A stretch of 64,000 nucleotides of DNA from Akanthomyces muscarius (lineage: Eukaryota; Ascomycota; Sordariomycetes; Hypocreales; Cordycipitaceae), in assembly GCF_028009165.1 (NCBI RefSeq), contig NC_079244.1:2108001-2172000 (forward strand), in the 5' to 3' direction. Each line of letters opens with the position of its first letter. Position 1 is the first letter of the stretch. The position numbers and the translations under genes are program-made. Under the pieces are notes generated by a model that made no database searches, was not told the origin of the DNA, and saw only the letters and a program-made list of their open reading frames with translations. This document shows, piece by piece, positions 54,428 through 64,000 of the stretch.

Positions 54428-57400
54428 ATGAGTCACTTGCTGTGGAAATACTACTGGGAAAACGATGTCGACAAGTTTCGGCGTCTATTGGATCCTGCCG
54501 GGTCTGCAGCTCCGGCTGGATCCAAGAGCCCAGTGATTGGCAGCGTCGGCTGGCCCAGTCCCGGCGGCTTTAGTTCTTCGCCACGCCTCGCGCCCAAGTC
54601 GCGCAAAGCCTCGGCCAAGGCAAAGGACTCGGCCAACGCTATTGGAAAGACAGAAATCAACAGTCGCGACCATGCCGGCCTCACGGTTCTCTTGCGCGCC
54701 GCCTCTTCGACTGACCCGACCGCCCGCGACTTCGTCCAAGCTCTCGTCGAGCATCCCTCCATCGATCTTTACGTACAGGACCCAGAGAGCGGCTGGAATG
54801 CCCTCCATCGATCCTTATACTGCGGAAATGTTTCCATTGCGCGCATCGTTCTGGCCAAAGAACGCGAAAACATCCTTTCTGGAACAGCAGCGTCCACGGG
54901 ACGAATTGGAAGACTCATCAAGACCAAAGATCACGAGGGAAACAGTCCGTTCGACGTCTACAACTCGACAATCGCCACCCGGTCCCTGAACCGAGGCGAC
55001 ATAAACGAAGATTCTGACAATGACTCTGACAGTGGAGACAGTACAGGAGATTACAACGAACTGTGAGCTTGACCCAATATCATGAGTCTCTTGGCCGCTT
55101 ATTAATGACTTAAAACAGCGCAAAGTCTACCCATCTTGGCTCCTCTGCCAACGAAGGAGACGAATTATTCATCTTTGGAAGCAACAGAAACATGTCCCTC
55201 GGTGTTGGTGACGAAGATGATCGCCAATATCCCGAGCGCATCAACCTACAACGTCCAGATGGCCTCTTGCGCAAGTTTTACGATTCTTATCTAGGAGAGG
55301 AAGATGCGGAATTTGTCGCTTCATCGTTGGATATTGAAGATATTCCAATCATGGTCCGCAGCCGCCCTCTCATCATTCAAGATGTGGCCATGTCCAAACT
55401 GCACACTGCCGTTTTGACGACGGACCCTGTCAGCAACCTGTTCATCGCCGGTCTAGGTCGAGGTGGGCGTCTTGGACTAGGAGATGAAAACACCAAATTC
55501 AAATTTGTTTCTGTTCAGGGTCCGCTAGCCGACAAAAAGATTCGGCAAGTCGCCCTTGGACAGAATCACTCAATGGCCATTGCCGGCAACGGTGAGCTGT
55601 GGACATGGGGTCTCAACTCCGACTCGCAACTGGGTTACGCTCTACCCCCTCCAACGAGAGCTGACGAGGAACCCATGAGCTTGGTGCCGCGTCAAGTTTT
55701 TGGAACGCTCAAGAAGGAACTGGTCCAAGGCATCGCTGCATCTACCCTCCACTCCGTTGCCCATACTGGAACATCGCTTTTCTGCTGGGGTCGCAACGTA
55801 GGACAGCTTGCACTCATGGATGCCGACTCTCGATCTCTTGATATTCAAGCCACGCCACGCAGAGTGGCCGCGTCTCTATTGACAGCGCCGATCCTCATGG
55901 TATCTGCCATTGACAGGGCCACCACAGTCTTGCTGGCTAACCACAACGTCTGGGTTTTTACCAACTACGGCTACAATTTGGTCAAATTTCCAACCCCTGA
56001 TGTATTTGCCAACTACAACCTGTCGTCATATGCCAACAGACGTGAGTCGGGAAGAAAGCAAATCGTTTCCATTGCATCCGGTGGAGACACCATTGCTGCT
56101 GTCACGTCTCGCGGTGATCTGTTTACCATGACTGTTAATAGCAAAGGCGAGCTTGATCAACCCAATGGCTCCACCACGAACCCAGCGAAGATCAAAGGCG
56201 CAGTATCACAACCACAATGTGTATGGGATTCTCGCAAGGACGGTGTCACGTCTATGAGCGTCGGAGAACATGGCTCCGTCATCATTTGCACCGAGTCTGG
56301 CGCTGTATGGAAGCGAGTGAAGCGTACCAAGGGCAAGATGCTATCTGGCGCCGGTGCGAAGAAGAAAGACTTCAAATTCGAGCGTGTTCCATACATTACC
56401 AACTGCACAAAAGTCCGAAGCTCGACTTTTGGCGCCTTTGCTGCCATACGCAACGATAGCAAGGTCATGGCCGAAGAAATTTCTGTTGCAAAGGCATCGA
56501 TCTGGGATGACATTGGCTCGCTTTTGTGCCTGAATGGATTTGAAGCATCCATGCCCAAGCCAGATCCGAAAGATTCTCGCAAAGCTTGGGACAAAGCCAT
56601 TGTCAGAGAAAAGCAAGGCTCTGTTGTTCACGAATTGCTGAAATCACCGGACATTGAAGCAGACCTTGCACAATTGCTACAGTTCGGCTCGCCGCAATTT
56701 GAAAACCTTGATCTTCTTGTCTGCACCACAGCTGCCCCAGATGTCAAAATTCCGGTACACGGTTGGCTGCTCTCTGCCCGAAGTCCGGTCGTACTTACTG
56801 CTCTTTCCAAGTACCGTCGCAACGGCAGCCAATCAAATGAAGATGTCTTTACTTTGAGTGAAGATGGGGGCAGACTTCTGGTTGAATTTCAGCAGATTGA
56901 TATACTCACTCTACTGAACATCGTGGTATTCTCATACCTTGACACTATGATGCCTGTTTGGAAATGCACCAAAGAAGCACCTGCCATGGCCCACCGTTAC
57001 CGACAAGTCAGAGCCGAGCTTATGAAGGTGGCTACTAAGCTACAAATGATGAAGCTTGAAAGCGCCGCTCGCTTGCAAGGCAGCGTTGAACCTTCGTTGG
57101 ACTCGGATTTTCAGGGCGTCATATCTGACAGGCGCTTTTTCGAGGATGGTGATATTATGGTGCAGCTCGATGGTGAACAATTTCCTGTTCATAGCCAGCT
57201 TGTTTGCCGGCGGTGTCCGTTCTTCGAAGGCATGTTCCACGGTCGCTCACAGGGTGGATGGCTTACCGGTAGACGCTTAGGTCAAGCTGCTGAGGATCTC
57301 ACCGAAGTTGATCTTGAGCACGTGAACCCGGAGACTTTCATGATGGTCATTCAGTATATTTACGGAGATCTTGGGGTCGATCTTTTTGAGGATGTAACTT

Positions 57401-59196
57401 CTGCATCCTTGGACGAGTTCTCCGAAATTGTCCTGGATGTCATGGCTACGGCAAACGAGCTGATGCTTGACCGACTTTCGCAAGCCTGCCAGTCTGTCAT
57501 TGGCAAATTCGTTACCACACGCAACATTGCCAACTTGCTGAATGAGATTAGTGTCTGTTCAGTAACTGAGTTCAAGGATGTTGGACTAGAGTACATTTGC
57601 CTGCAGCTGGAAAACATGCTGGAAAACGGCAACCTCGACGGTATGGACGAGGAGGTACTACTAGATCTTGACGAGGTTGTTCGCGAGAACCAGCTCGCCC
57701 GACTCCCATTTGTGCGGAGTGGACGCGCGGAGCTGCTTCTGCATGAAAAATTCCCAGATCTTCTAGTTGATATTGAGGAGGAGCGTCAACGCCGTGTCAA
57801 GGAATTCGCCTTCAAGACTACCCAGCGAGAAGCGGAGAAGAAAATGTCCTCATCGTATCGCGCACGCTTCGGTAGCTTGGACGAGGTAGCGGCATTGTCG
57901 AGAACGCCTGACGCGAGCCGACGCAAGTCTAGCTTTGCTCGCAACGAGCCGTTCAGCCCTAGTCTGCGACCGAAAGAATCACATGGAGATCTCATCTTTG
58001 ATATGGACGAGGATGTGGCCAAGTATGGCGATGGGTCTTCTCCAGACGCGCTGTCTCCTATTCCCCAACTAGACTTGGACGTGGAGCCGATGACACAACT
58101 TCCGGAGGCAGCATGGCAGCAATCCAAGAGGAAACACCCAGTCTCATTCTCCAAGTCACCCAGCTCTCCTGCCCCTATGTCGGCGCTCTCGGCGTCTCGA
58201 AACCTGAGCCGCACGCCAACGACGCCGGCCAATCATTCAGCGCGGAAAGCAAGCGGCCCTTGGGCTTCGCCAATTCTGTCGACTACAAAGCTGGATCTAC
58301 GAGGCATCCTGTCCGAGTCTCCAAGGCCCACGTCTGCGCTAACAACAAGTCTGGCGGCGGCATCCAAGGATGCCCCGTCGCCAAAGACGCCGGCCAAAAT
58401 GTCACAAAAGGAACGCAAGAGACAGATGCAGAAGCAAGCAGAGCTTCAAGCTTCGGCAGAAAACGAGAAGCCAAGCGCCAAGCCATGGCAACCTGTGTCA
58501 ACGGGCAGCCAGCCAGCACCGTGGAAGGCAGCATCTCCGGCTCCCAAGACATCTTTGCAGGAGGCGATGGCTTCCGAAGCTCAAAGTCGCGGGCCAGTGC
58601 CCAACACAAAGCCCCTTGTTGCTGCTGAAACGGGGCCTCAAGCCAAGCGCCGCACCGCATCGCCCGATACCAAGTTCTCCGGACAGAACCGCAACCGCCG
58701 TGCCGTGGCAGATTCGTCTGCGTCTAGCAGCCAGCAGGCGGCGAGCCCTCTTGTCCCACACTCCAAGTCGTACATCACACGAGAGCGCAAAGAAGAGCAG
58801 CTTGTAGGGGCGACGCTGGCAGACATTATTGGGCAGCAGAGACGTGAGCAGGAGCTGGTCAAGGAGGCCGTGGCTAAACGCTCTCTGCAGGAGATTCAGC
58901 AGGAGCAGGCTTTCCAAGAGTGGTGGGATCAGGAAAGCCGTCGCGCACGGGAGGAGGAAGCGCAACGCTCCGCCAGGCCGGCCAAGGAGCGAGGCGACGG
59001 TGGCAGTAAGCGCGGACGAAGAGGCCGCGGTGGTGGTGGTGGCGGCAATGCTACTGCCGGTGGAAATAAGTCGGGCAAAGGCAAGGACGCCGCCGACAGC
59101 GCAGAGCATGCTGGGGCGCCGACTGGTCCCAAGCCTCGCTGGGGAGGCAAGGCCACCGCTGGCAAGGCTTCGGCCGGGAGAGGTGGCAAGAAGTAA
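54428..59196 (+). CDS. ankyrin-RCC1-BTB protein, IBtk-like
   Basis: Predicted join(54428..55062, 55119..59196), 1570 aa. Ankyrin-like repeats occupy about residues 78-185 (INSRDHAGLTVLLRAAS, SGWNALHRSLYCGNVSIARIVL, TKDHEGNSPFDVYN). RCC1-type blades follow from about 223 (GDELFIFGSNRNMSLGVGDE, LFIAGLGRGGRLGLGDENTKF, GELWTWGLNSDSQLGYAL, SLFCWGRNVGQLALMD). Two BTB/POZ domains lie near 750-805 (VKIPVHGWLLSARSPVVLTAL) and 887-966 (GDIMVQLDGEQFPVHSQLVCRRCPFFEGMF). Then come a BACK-like helical region and a 450-residue Ser/Lys-rich tail ending in Gly/Arg-rich sequence. The same order occurs in animal inhibitor of Bruton tyrosine kinase, a CUL3 adaptor. A CUL3-linked role is inferred from the BTB pair. 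Confidence 0.87.
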
Positions 59197-60721
59197 GACT
59201 GCGGTGTGTATATATGTGTGGTGTCGAGCATTGTCTCGGGTTGCTTTTTGAATATTTCGATACACGGGCGTTTCAACTATATAATTGGGTGGCTCATCTT
59301 GATACAGAGCTTCAAGTCTTGTTTCTGCTTTTTGTCATTTGCTTTTTATATACATACACGGATACCTGGTTGACTGATAGCTTAAAGATGTGTCTTTGCT
59401 CAGAAACAGGCTAATTTGAAATTTCTACTTTTTATCAATTTAACGGCATATAGATGTGGAAGGTGAGGCGGCACATACGCCTTTGCCAAGACGGGTGCGT
59501 GGCAGTGCCCATTAGATGCGAGCTTACACATTTGGGGTTGCAGTCAAGTCGCGCGCAGCTCCAGTGCCGACATTTTCAAAAGAGGTGATGTTCTACTTTA
59601 GCGTCTTCCATTTCCTCTATTTTCCCCCCATTTTTGCGTGTTCCTCGCGCGGCAGTTTTGTGTCGGCGCAGTCGCCCATTTTGCCACATGGCGGCCGCTT
59701 TTACTTTTGGAGCCTAGGATAGCTTGGGGGTAGTCGTCATCGGGTCGCCTCTCCAGCTTGCGTGTAACACTCGTTGCCCATTCCCATCTGCTGGAATAGT
59801 ACCTGGCATTAGGCGCAGAATTTTGTACACTAGTCAGATTGGACGAGATGCATGTGTATTTGCATAATAGCGCTGCATTAGTGGGCTGATGTTGGGTAGA
59901 TGCAGCTGCGGCGACGTACAGGGGAGAGGTCTTGCGAACCCGTGGCGATCCTCTGGCAACTTGGGCATGGTTGGGGCACTGGCAAGGCAGGAAGACCATC
60001 AAAATGGCCTTACCTACCTATCTATGTATTGATGTAAATTGCAATCTACATGGCGTCCCAGGCTCGGGCGGCGTCCAAGTACAAAGGGCCTGGAGCCACG
60101 GGCGCCACAGCGGCCCGCACCTGCATTGCAGCGCTGTTGCTCGCTACCTTGGTACAGCAGTACCTACACCAGTGTCACTGTAGAATCCGCTGTAGCGTCT
60201 GGGATCCGGTGCAAGATTGGCCCTATTAAGCTTGGAATTAGCGCCAAGAGTGACGGCCTGAAAGGCTCTGTGACACGCCTTTGACCTCCTCCTTTGCGCT
60301 GGCCTTTGCGCTGGCAACAAAGGCGCCGTCCGTCTTTCCAAGCCTCCAAGCCACACCCACCACGAGTCACGACCGCAAAGAGGTAGCCAGACGCCGCTCA
60401 TTCCATCCCCGGCCTCTTGAGGATATTCTCTCCACCAACGCACACATCGCCAGCCTTTGCTCCTCCACCATTACTATTTTCAACATCCTCTCCAGGCTCA
60501 TTACCAGCCTGCTACCGCTCCTCCTGGAAACGCTGCGCCCGCCAGCAAACTCGCCCTCTCCAGAAATAACAGCCCGCGCGACATCATAGACTCGACAGCC
60601 CGGCGCTTCGGCTTAGCGTCGGCGAGGTAGTGACGACGCTCGCGGCCCTCCCGAAACCACCGTTGCTACCTTTTCAAGCACAGCACCGCAGCCCTCTCGC
60701 GAGGCATCACAGTCGCCCACC
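59197..60721. other. 1.5 kb intergenic region upstream of epsin
   Basis: The first part is AT-rich 3' flank. TACCTACCTA lies at 60011-60020 and GTACCTACACC at 60162. The final 300 bp are C-rich leader-like sequence. No coding sequence was recognised. Confidence 0.5.
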
Positions 60722-62675
60722 ATGTCCAAGGTTATGCGAAGCATCAAAAATGTGACCCATGGGTACTCGAGCATTCAGGCCAAGGTCCGCGAAGGTTCGT
60801 TTGTCCTGCCCACGCTACTGCGGCACGCATGCGAGCTGCCCGCCTCCCCCAAAACAGCGGCGCATCCGGTACTGACTTTTTCTCTCTCGCCTGCCAGCGA
60901 CCAGCAACGATCCATGGGGCCCGACCGGCACGCAGATGAGCGAGATTGCTCAGATGACGTTCAATACGTAAGTGCACCCATCCCCCGTTGGTCGCCGTCT
61001 CTTGTCGCGGCATATACGTGCGGGGCCTGCAACTGACCACGCTCGCCGACGCATCCAGCTCGACCGAATTCTATGAGATTATGGACATGCTCGACAAGCG
61101 CCTCAACGACAAGGGCAAGAATTGGCGACACGTTCTCAAGGCCCTCAAGGTTCTCGACTACTGTTTGCACGAGGGCTCCGAGCTCGTGGTTACCTGGGCC
61201 CGCCAGAGCCTTTACGTCATCAAGACTCTACGCGAATTTCAGTACATCGATGAAGACGGGCGCGATGTTGGTCAGAATGGTATGACGCTCGGTTAATATG
61301 TCTCGAAAACGGAACTTTAGGCTAACCCGCGCATCCAATAGTCCGTGTCGCCGCCAAAGAGCTCACATCCTTGATCCTCGACGAGGAGCGTCTTCGCGCT
61401 GAGCGAACCGACCGAAAGTCCTGGAAGTCCCGCGTTACCGGCCTGGAGGAGCACATGCCCGAGCACATGGGTTCTTCCTCGCAGCCCCAGCGACGGCCCA
61501 ACAGACGCCCGCAGAACGAAGAAGACGACGCCGAATACAGACTTGCGCTCGAAGCCAGCAGGGCTCAGGAAGAGGAGGATCGCAAGAAGAGAGAAAGTAG
61601 ACAGGGCGTCTCCGCCGACGACCCTGATCTGGAAAAGGCGCTGAAGCTCAGCAAGGAAGAGGATGAACGACGACGCCGCGATCTCGAAGACCAGAATGCA
61701 AACGCCCTTTTCGGCTTCGACGAACCAGCGCAGCCTTCGCAGCCCCAGCCCACCGGCCTCAACCAGGGCTACCAACAGGGCAACCAAGTCAACTTCATGG
61801 GCAACCCCATCGATCAGAGCCAGATGATGGGCCAGCCTACAGGATATATGCAGAACCCCTATCATACTGGCATGGTGCCCAACCAGACCGGGTTCCCCAA
61901 CTATAACAACAACGGCTTCGGCATGCAGCAGACAGGCATGGGTATGGATCCATACGGCCAGCAGCAGCAGCAGCAGCAGCAGTCGATGCCTTCTTTCCAG
62001 CAACCCCAGCCCACAGGCTTCAACCCATACGCACAACAGCAGATGCAGCCTCAGCAGCCCACGGAACCTACGCCTCAGCCTGGTAGCAACAACCCGTGGG
62101 CTACCAACCAGTCTCAGCAGTCGCTGAAGCCTATGCAGACTGGCTCGAACAACCCGTTCGCCCAGTTCAACAACCGTCCGCAGGCCTCGTCTCCCGTATC
62201 TACACTTTCCGCCCTTCCGGAACAGAAAACTTTGTCTACCTTTGGCCAGCAGCAGCAACAGCAACAATTCCCACAGGCGCAGCCTCAGCAGCCGCAGATG
62301 AACTTTAACCAGTCTCAAGCCAGCCTCAACAATCAGCCCAAGAAGGAGCTCAGCGACCACGAGAGCAGACTCAACGCCTTGCTAGCGTCTGGTGACGGCA
62401 TGGACACGTATGGCAACACTGGTGATATCCGAATTCCCGCGCAGCACACAGCCCCCGGCGTTTTTATGAACAGTGCCGGCTCTGGTTCCGCGAGACTGCA
62501 GCCCGATGCCACGGGCAACAACCCGTTTATGCGCCAGCAGTTTACAGGTATGCCCAACATCAACTACGGAGGACAGAACGGGACGGCCAGCCAGCCGCAA
62601 AACAACCCCTTTGGCGCGCAGCAGCAACCACAAAGGCAGGGACAGCAACCTGGCCAGGACCTGATTCAGTTTTAA
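60722..62675 (+). CDS. epsin (ENT1/2 type), clathrin-adaptor in endocytosis
   Basis: Predicted join(60722..60794, 60898..60967, 61059..61279, 61342..62675), 565 aa, phases consistent. The ENTH domain fills residues 1-150: SKVMRSIKNVTHGYSSIQAKVREAT, SNDPWGPTGTQMSEIAQMTFN, TEFYEIMDMLDKRLNDKGKNWRH and LEYQ-type helices to RVAAKELTSLI. It binds PI(4,5)P2 and bends membrane. Two ubiquitin-interacting motifs follow (DDAEYRLALEASRAQEEED and DPDLEKALKLSKEEDER). The rest is Gln/Asn/Pro-rich with a poly-Gln run, NPF motifs for EH-domain partners (NPFAQF, NPFMRQ, NPFGAQ) and a clathrin-box-like terminus (DLIQF). The third and fourth exons carry most of the ENTH domain and tail. ENT1 and ENT2 are not separated in filamentous fungi. 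Confidence 0.95.
61959..61983 (+). repeat. CAG run coding poly-Gln in epsin
   Basis: About eight consecutive CAG codons lie in the Gln-rich tail. A second, interrupted Gln-coding run is at about 62247-62265. Confidence 0.8.
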
Positions 62676-63650
62676 CGTGTAGGGGAGATGAAGAGGGAGG
62701 GAATGTGACACGGGTCGACGGCTATGTTTCTGAAATTTCTCTTTATTTTCTACTGCTACCGTTCAACACTCTTTGCGAGTTGTTTTCTTCTTTGTTTGCA
62801 AAAAAAATATGCTACATTATTCTGATAACCCCTTCTCACCCGATATGGCCTCTGATGATTACACGCCATCATCCCTTGTCTTTTGTGTTTTGCGAGTCTT
62901 TTGTGACAAGAAGACAATATGCGTTGCTTGGTGCAAATTTCCTCTTTATCCCCGGCTTTTATTACATATCGTTTGTCTATTGTTTGTTTCCGGGCAAAAA
63001 GCAGCGTCAATTTTTGTATCTAGATTGACTTTGAAGCGCGGACGAGACGGAGATGATTTATTTAGCCGGGCAATTAAAACAATATTCAACAAAACGAGAC
63101 TGCTTTTGAAATGAATTTTTGTGTTGTTAGCATGTGCAACAGGCGAAATTCCTCTTCCATTCAAAATTCTAGATTTGACTTTATTTTGTTCCTGTGCATC
63201 AAACAATTGGGATAAACAGCCATTATACCGTAAACTCCAACAACGCCACGCTTTTGTGTTTTAGCCGCCCTGTAGTGATGTGACAGTTGCAGCTTGAAAC
63301 CGCAAGGTATACATGTAAATCCAAGTTCAAAGCCCCCCAAACGCCATTGTCGCGACCCTGCGCCGGTACTCCCAGGCACTTGGTGGCTTCGCTGCCGGTT
63401 CGTAGCGAGCGGCGGCACACGTGATGAAACACCGACCTGTTGATTGGGCTGCGCCAGTCGCGTTTTGATTGCCGGGTGTGTTGTCGCAGTTTCGTCTGCT
63501 ACCGCCGGTGCGACACGGCGGGCGCCGTAAATTGTGTGGCCCCGTCGGGCCGGTGCTTTGTGTGTCTCTCTCGAGTTTGCGCGTAGCCCAGTCCATGTCA
63601 AGCTTTTGTCGAAACCAGAGGATCGCAGAAAAATGTTGAGCCCGTGTTTT
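62676..63650. other. convergent 3' intergenic region (epsin / centrin-like)
   Basis: AT-rich DNA follows the epsin stop to about 63220, then GC-richer DNA of mixed composition to the centrin-like stop. Open frames on the minus strand up to 146 codons show no family resemblance and lack supporting splice context. Confidence 0.5.
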
Positions 63651-64000
63651 TTAGCCAGCCTCCTCCATCATCTGCATAAACTCGTCGAGGTTGACGCCGC
63701 CCTTGCCCTCGTGGTCGAGGTGGTCAATCATGCTGAGAATCTCCTCGTCGGTGAGGCTGCGGTCCTCCTTGATGTCCTGGGCGAGGTGGCGCATGTCGTC
63801 GACCGAGATGATGCCGTCCTGGTCATAGTCGAACATGGCAAAGACCTTGGCGGCCTCCTCGCGCGGGTCGCGGCCGGCGATGAGCTTGGATGCGCAGAGG
63901 CGGAACTGGTCGAGGTAGAGGTGCAGGCGGTTGACGGGGCACTGCTGGTCCTGCCAGTCGGGCGGCACGGTGCCGTAGGCCTCGAGCTCGCGAAAGTACT
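63651..64000 (-). CDS. EF-hand protein, centrin/calmodulin-like, C-terminal part (cut by window edge)
   Basis: The frame is open from the window end to the TAA at 63651, about 116 codons. AAKVFAMFDYDQDGIISVDDMRHLA carries a full EF-hand loop (D-Y-D-Q-D-G-I-I-S-V-D-D). The second loop, DHLDHEGKGGVNLDEFMQMM, is degenerate: its position 1 is Asp and position 12 Glu, but His and Gly occupy other ligand sites. LDQFRLCASKLIAGRDPREEAAK before the first loop matches the centrin arrangement (...AAKLIAERDPRDE). The residues before it (GTVPPDWQDQQCPVNRLHLY) are unusual for centrin; an unrecognised intron is possible. The N-terminal half and start lie outside the window. Confidence 0.75.
   Translation of the reverse strand, partial: YFRELEAYGTVPPDWQDQQCPVNRLHLYLDQFRLCASKLIAGRDPREEAAKVFAMFDYDQDGIISVDDMRHLAQDIKEDRSLTDEEILSMIDHLDHEGKGGVNLDEFMQMMEEAG

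Noticed and set aside
61317..62360. 347-codon minus-strand open frame
   Set aside because: It is antisense to epsin; the Leu-rich composition comes from CAG repeats read as CTG.

Overview
This window is nuclear DNA of a filamentous ascomycete, most likely Sordariomycetes/Hypocreales. The evidence is short 45-110 bp introns with GTRNGT donors and CTAAC-like branch sites, long pyrimidine-rich leaders, and orthologues typical of Pezizomycotina. No bacterial operons, complete transposons, rRNA, convincing tRNAs or CRISPR arrays were seen. All gene models below were assembled by hand from the sequence by matching reading frame and splice phase; none was checked against transcripts.

Layout, left to right. 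A DJ-1/PfpI-like protein (+) converges on the cell-cycle kinase CDK1 (-). Next come an IMPACT/UPF0029-domain protein (-) and, divergent from it, an OMS1-like mitochondrial methyltransferase (+). A GDS1-type winged-helix protein (-) and a PhzF-like protein (+) follow, separated by a 4.8 kb gene-free stretch. The CCR4-NOT scaffold NOT1 (-) diverges from a Cdc15/Imp2-type F-BAR/SH3 protein (+). Then come five more plus-strand genes: seipin, a DUF7918-like protein, a secreted SxxK serine hydrolase, NTF2 and a SNF2-family ATPase. ESCRT-0 HSE1 (-) diverges from ATG13 (+). An unrecognised repeat-rich acidic protein (-) and a mitochondrial 2-oxodicarboxylate carrier (-) follow. Last are an ankyrin/RCC1/BTB IBtk-like protein (+), epsin (+) and the C-terminal part of an EF-hand centrin-like protein (-) cut by the window edge.

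Functionally the window is a mixed housekeeping block, not a secondary-metabolite or pathogenicity cluster. Several genes act in membrane traffic and membrane shaping (HSE1, ATG13, epsin, F-BAR protein, seipin). Others serve nuclear processes (CDK1, NOT1, SNF2, NTF2, GDS1-like) and mitochondria (OMS1-like, oxodicarboxylate carrier). Nothing in the sequence shows that they are co-regulated.

The least explained locus is at 47443-50234. It encodes an 881-residue protein with a DEPG tandem repeat, a basic helix-like segment, an unrecognised middle and a Glu/Gly repeat tail. A predicted 81-nt in-frame intron there ends exactly in a TAG, so intron retention would cut off the acidic half. Other points worth checking are a GC-AG intron in ATG13, an 11-nt micro-exon in the carrier gene, alternative N-termini for NTF2, an ATGA-overlapping uORF at the OMS1-like gene, and recurrent TACCTA and GTACYGAGTAC motifs between genes.
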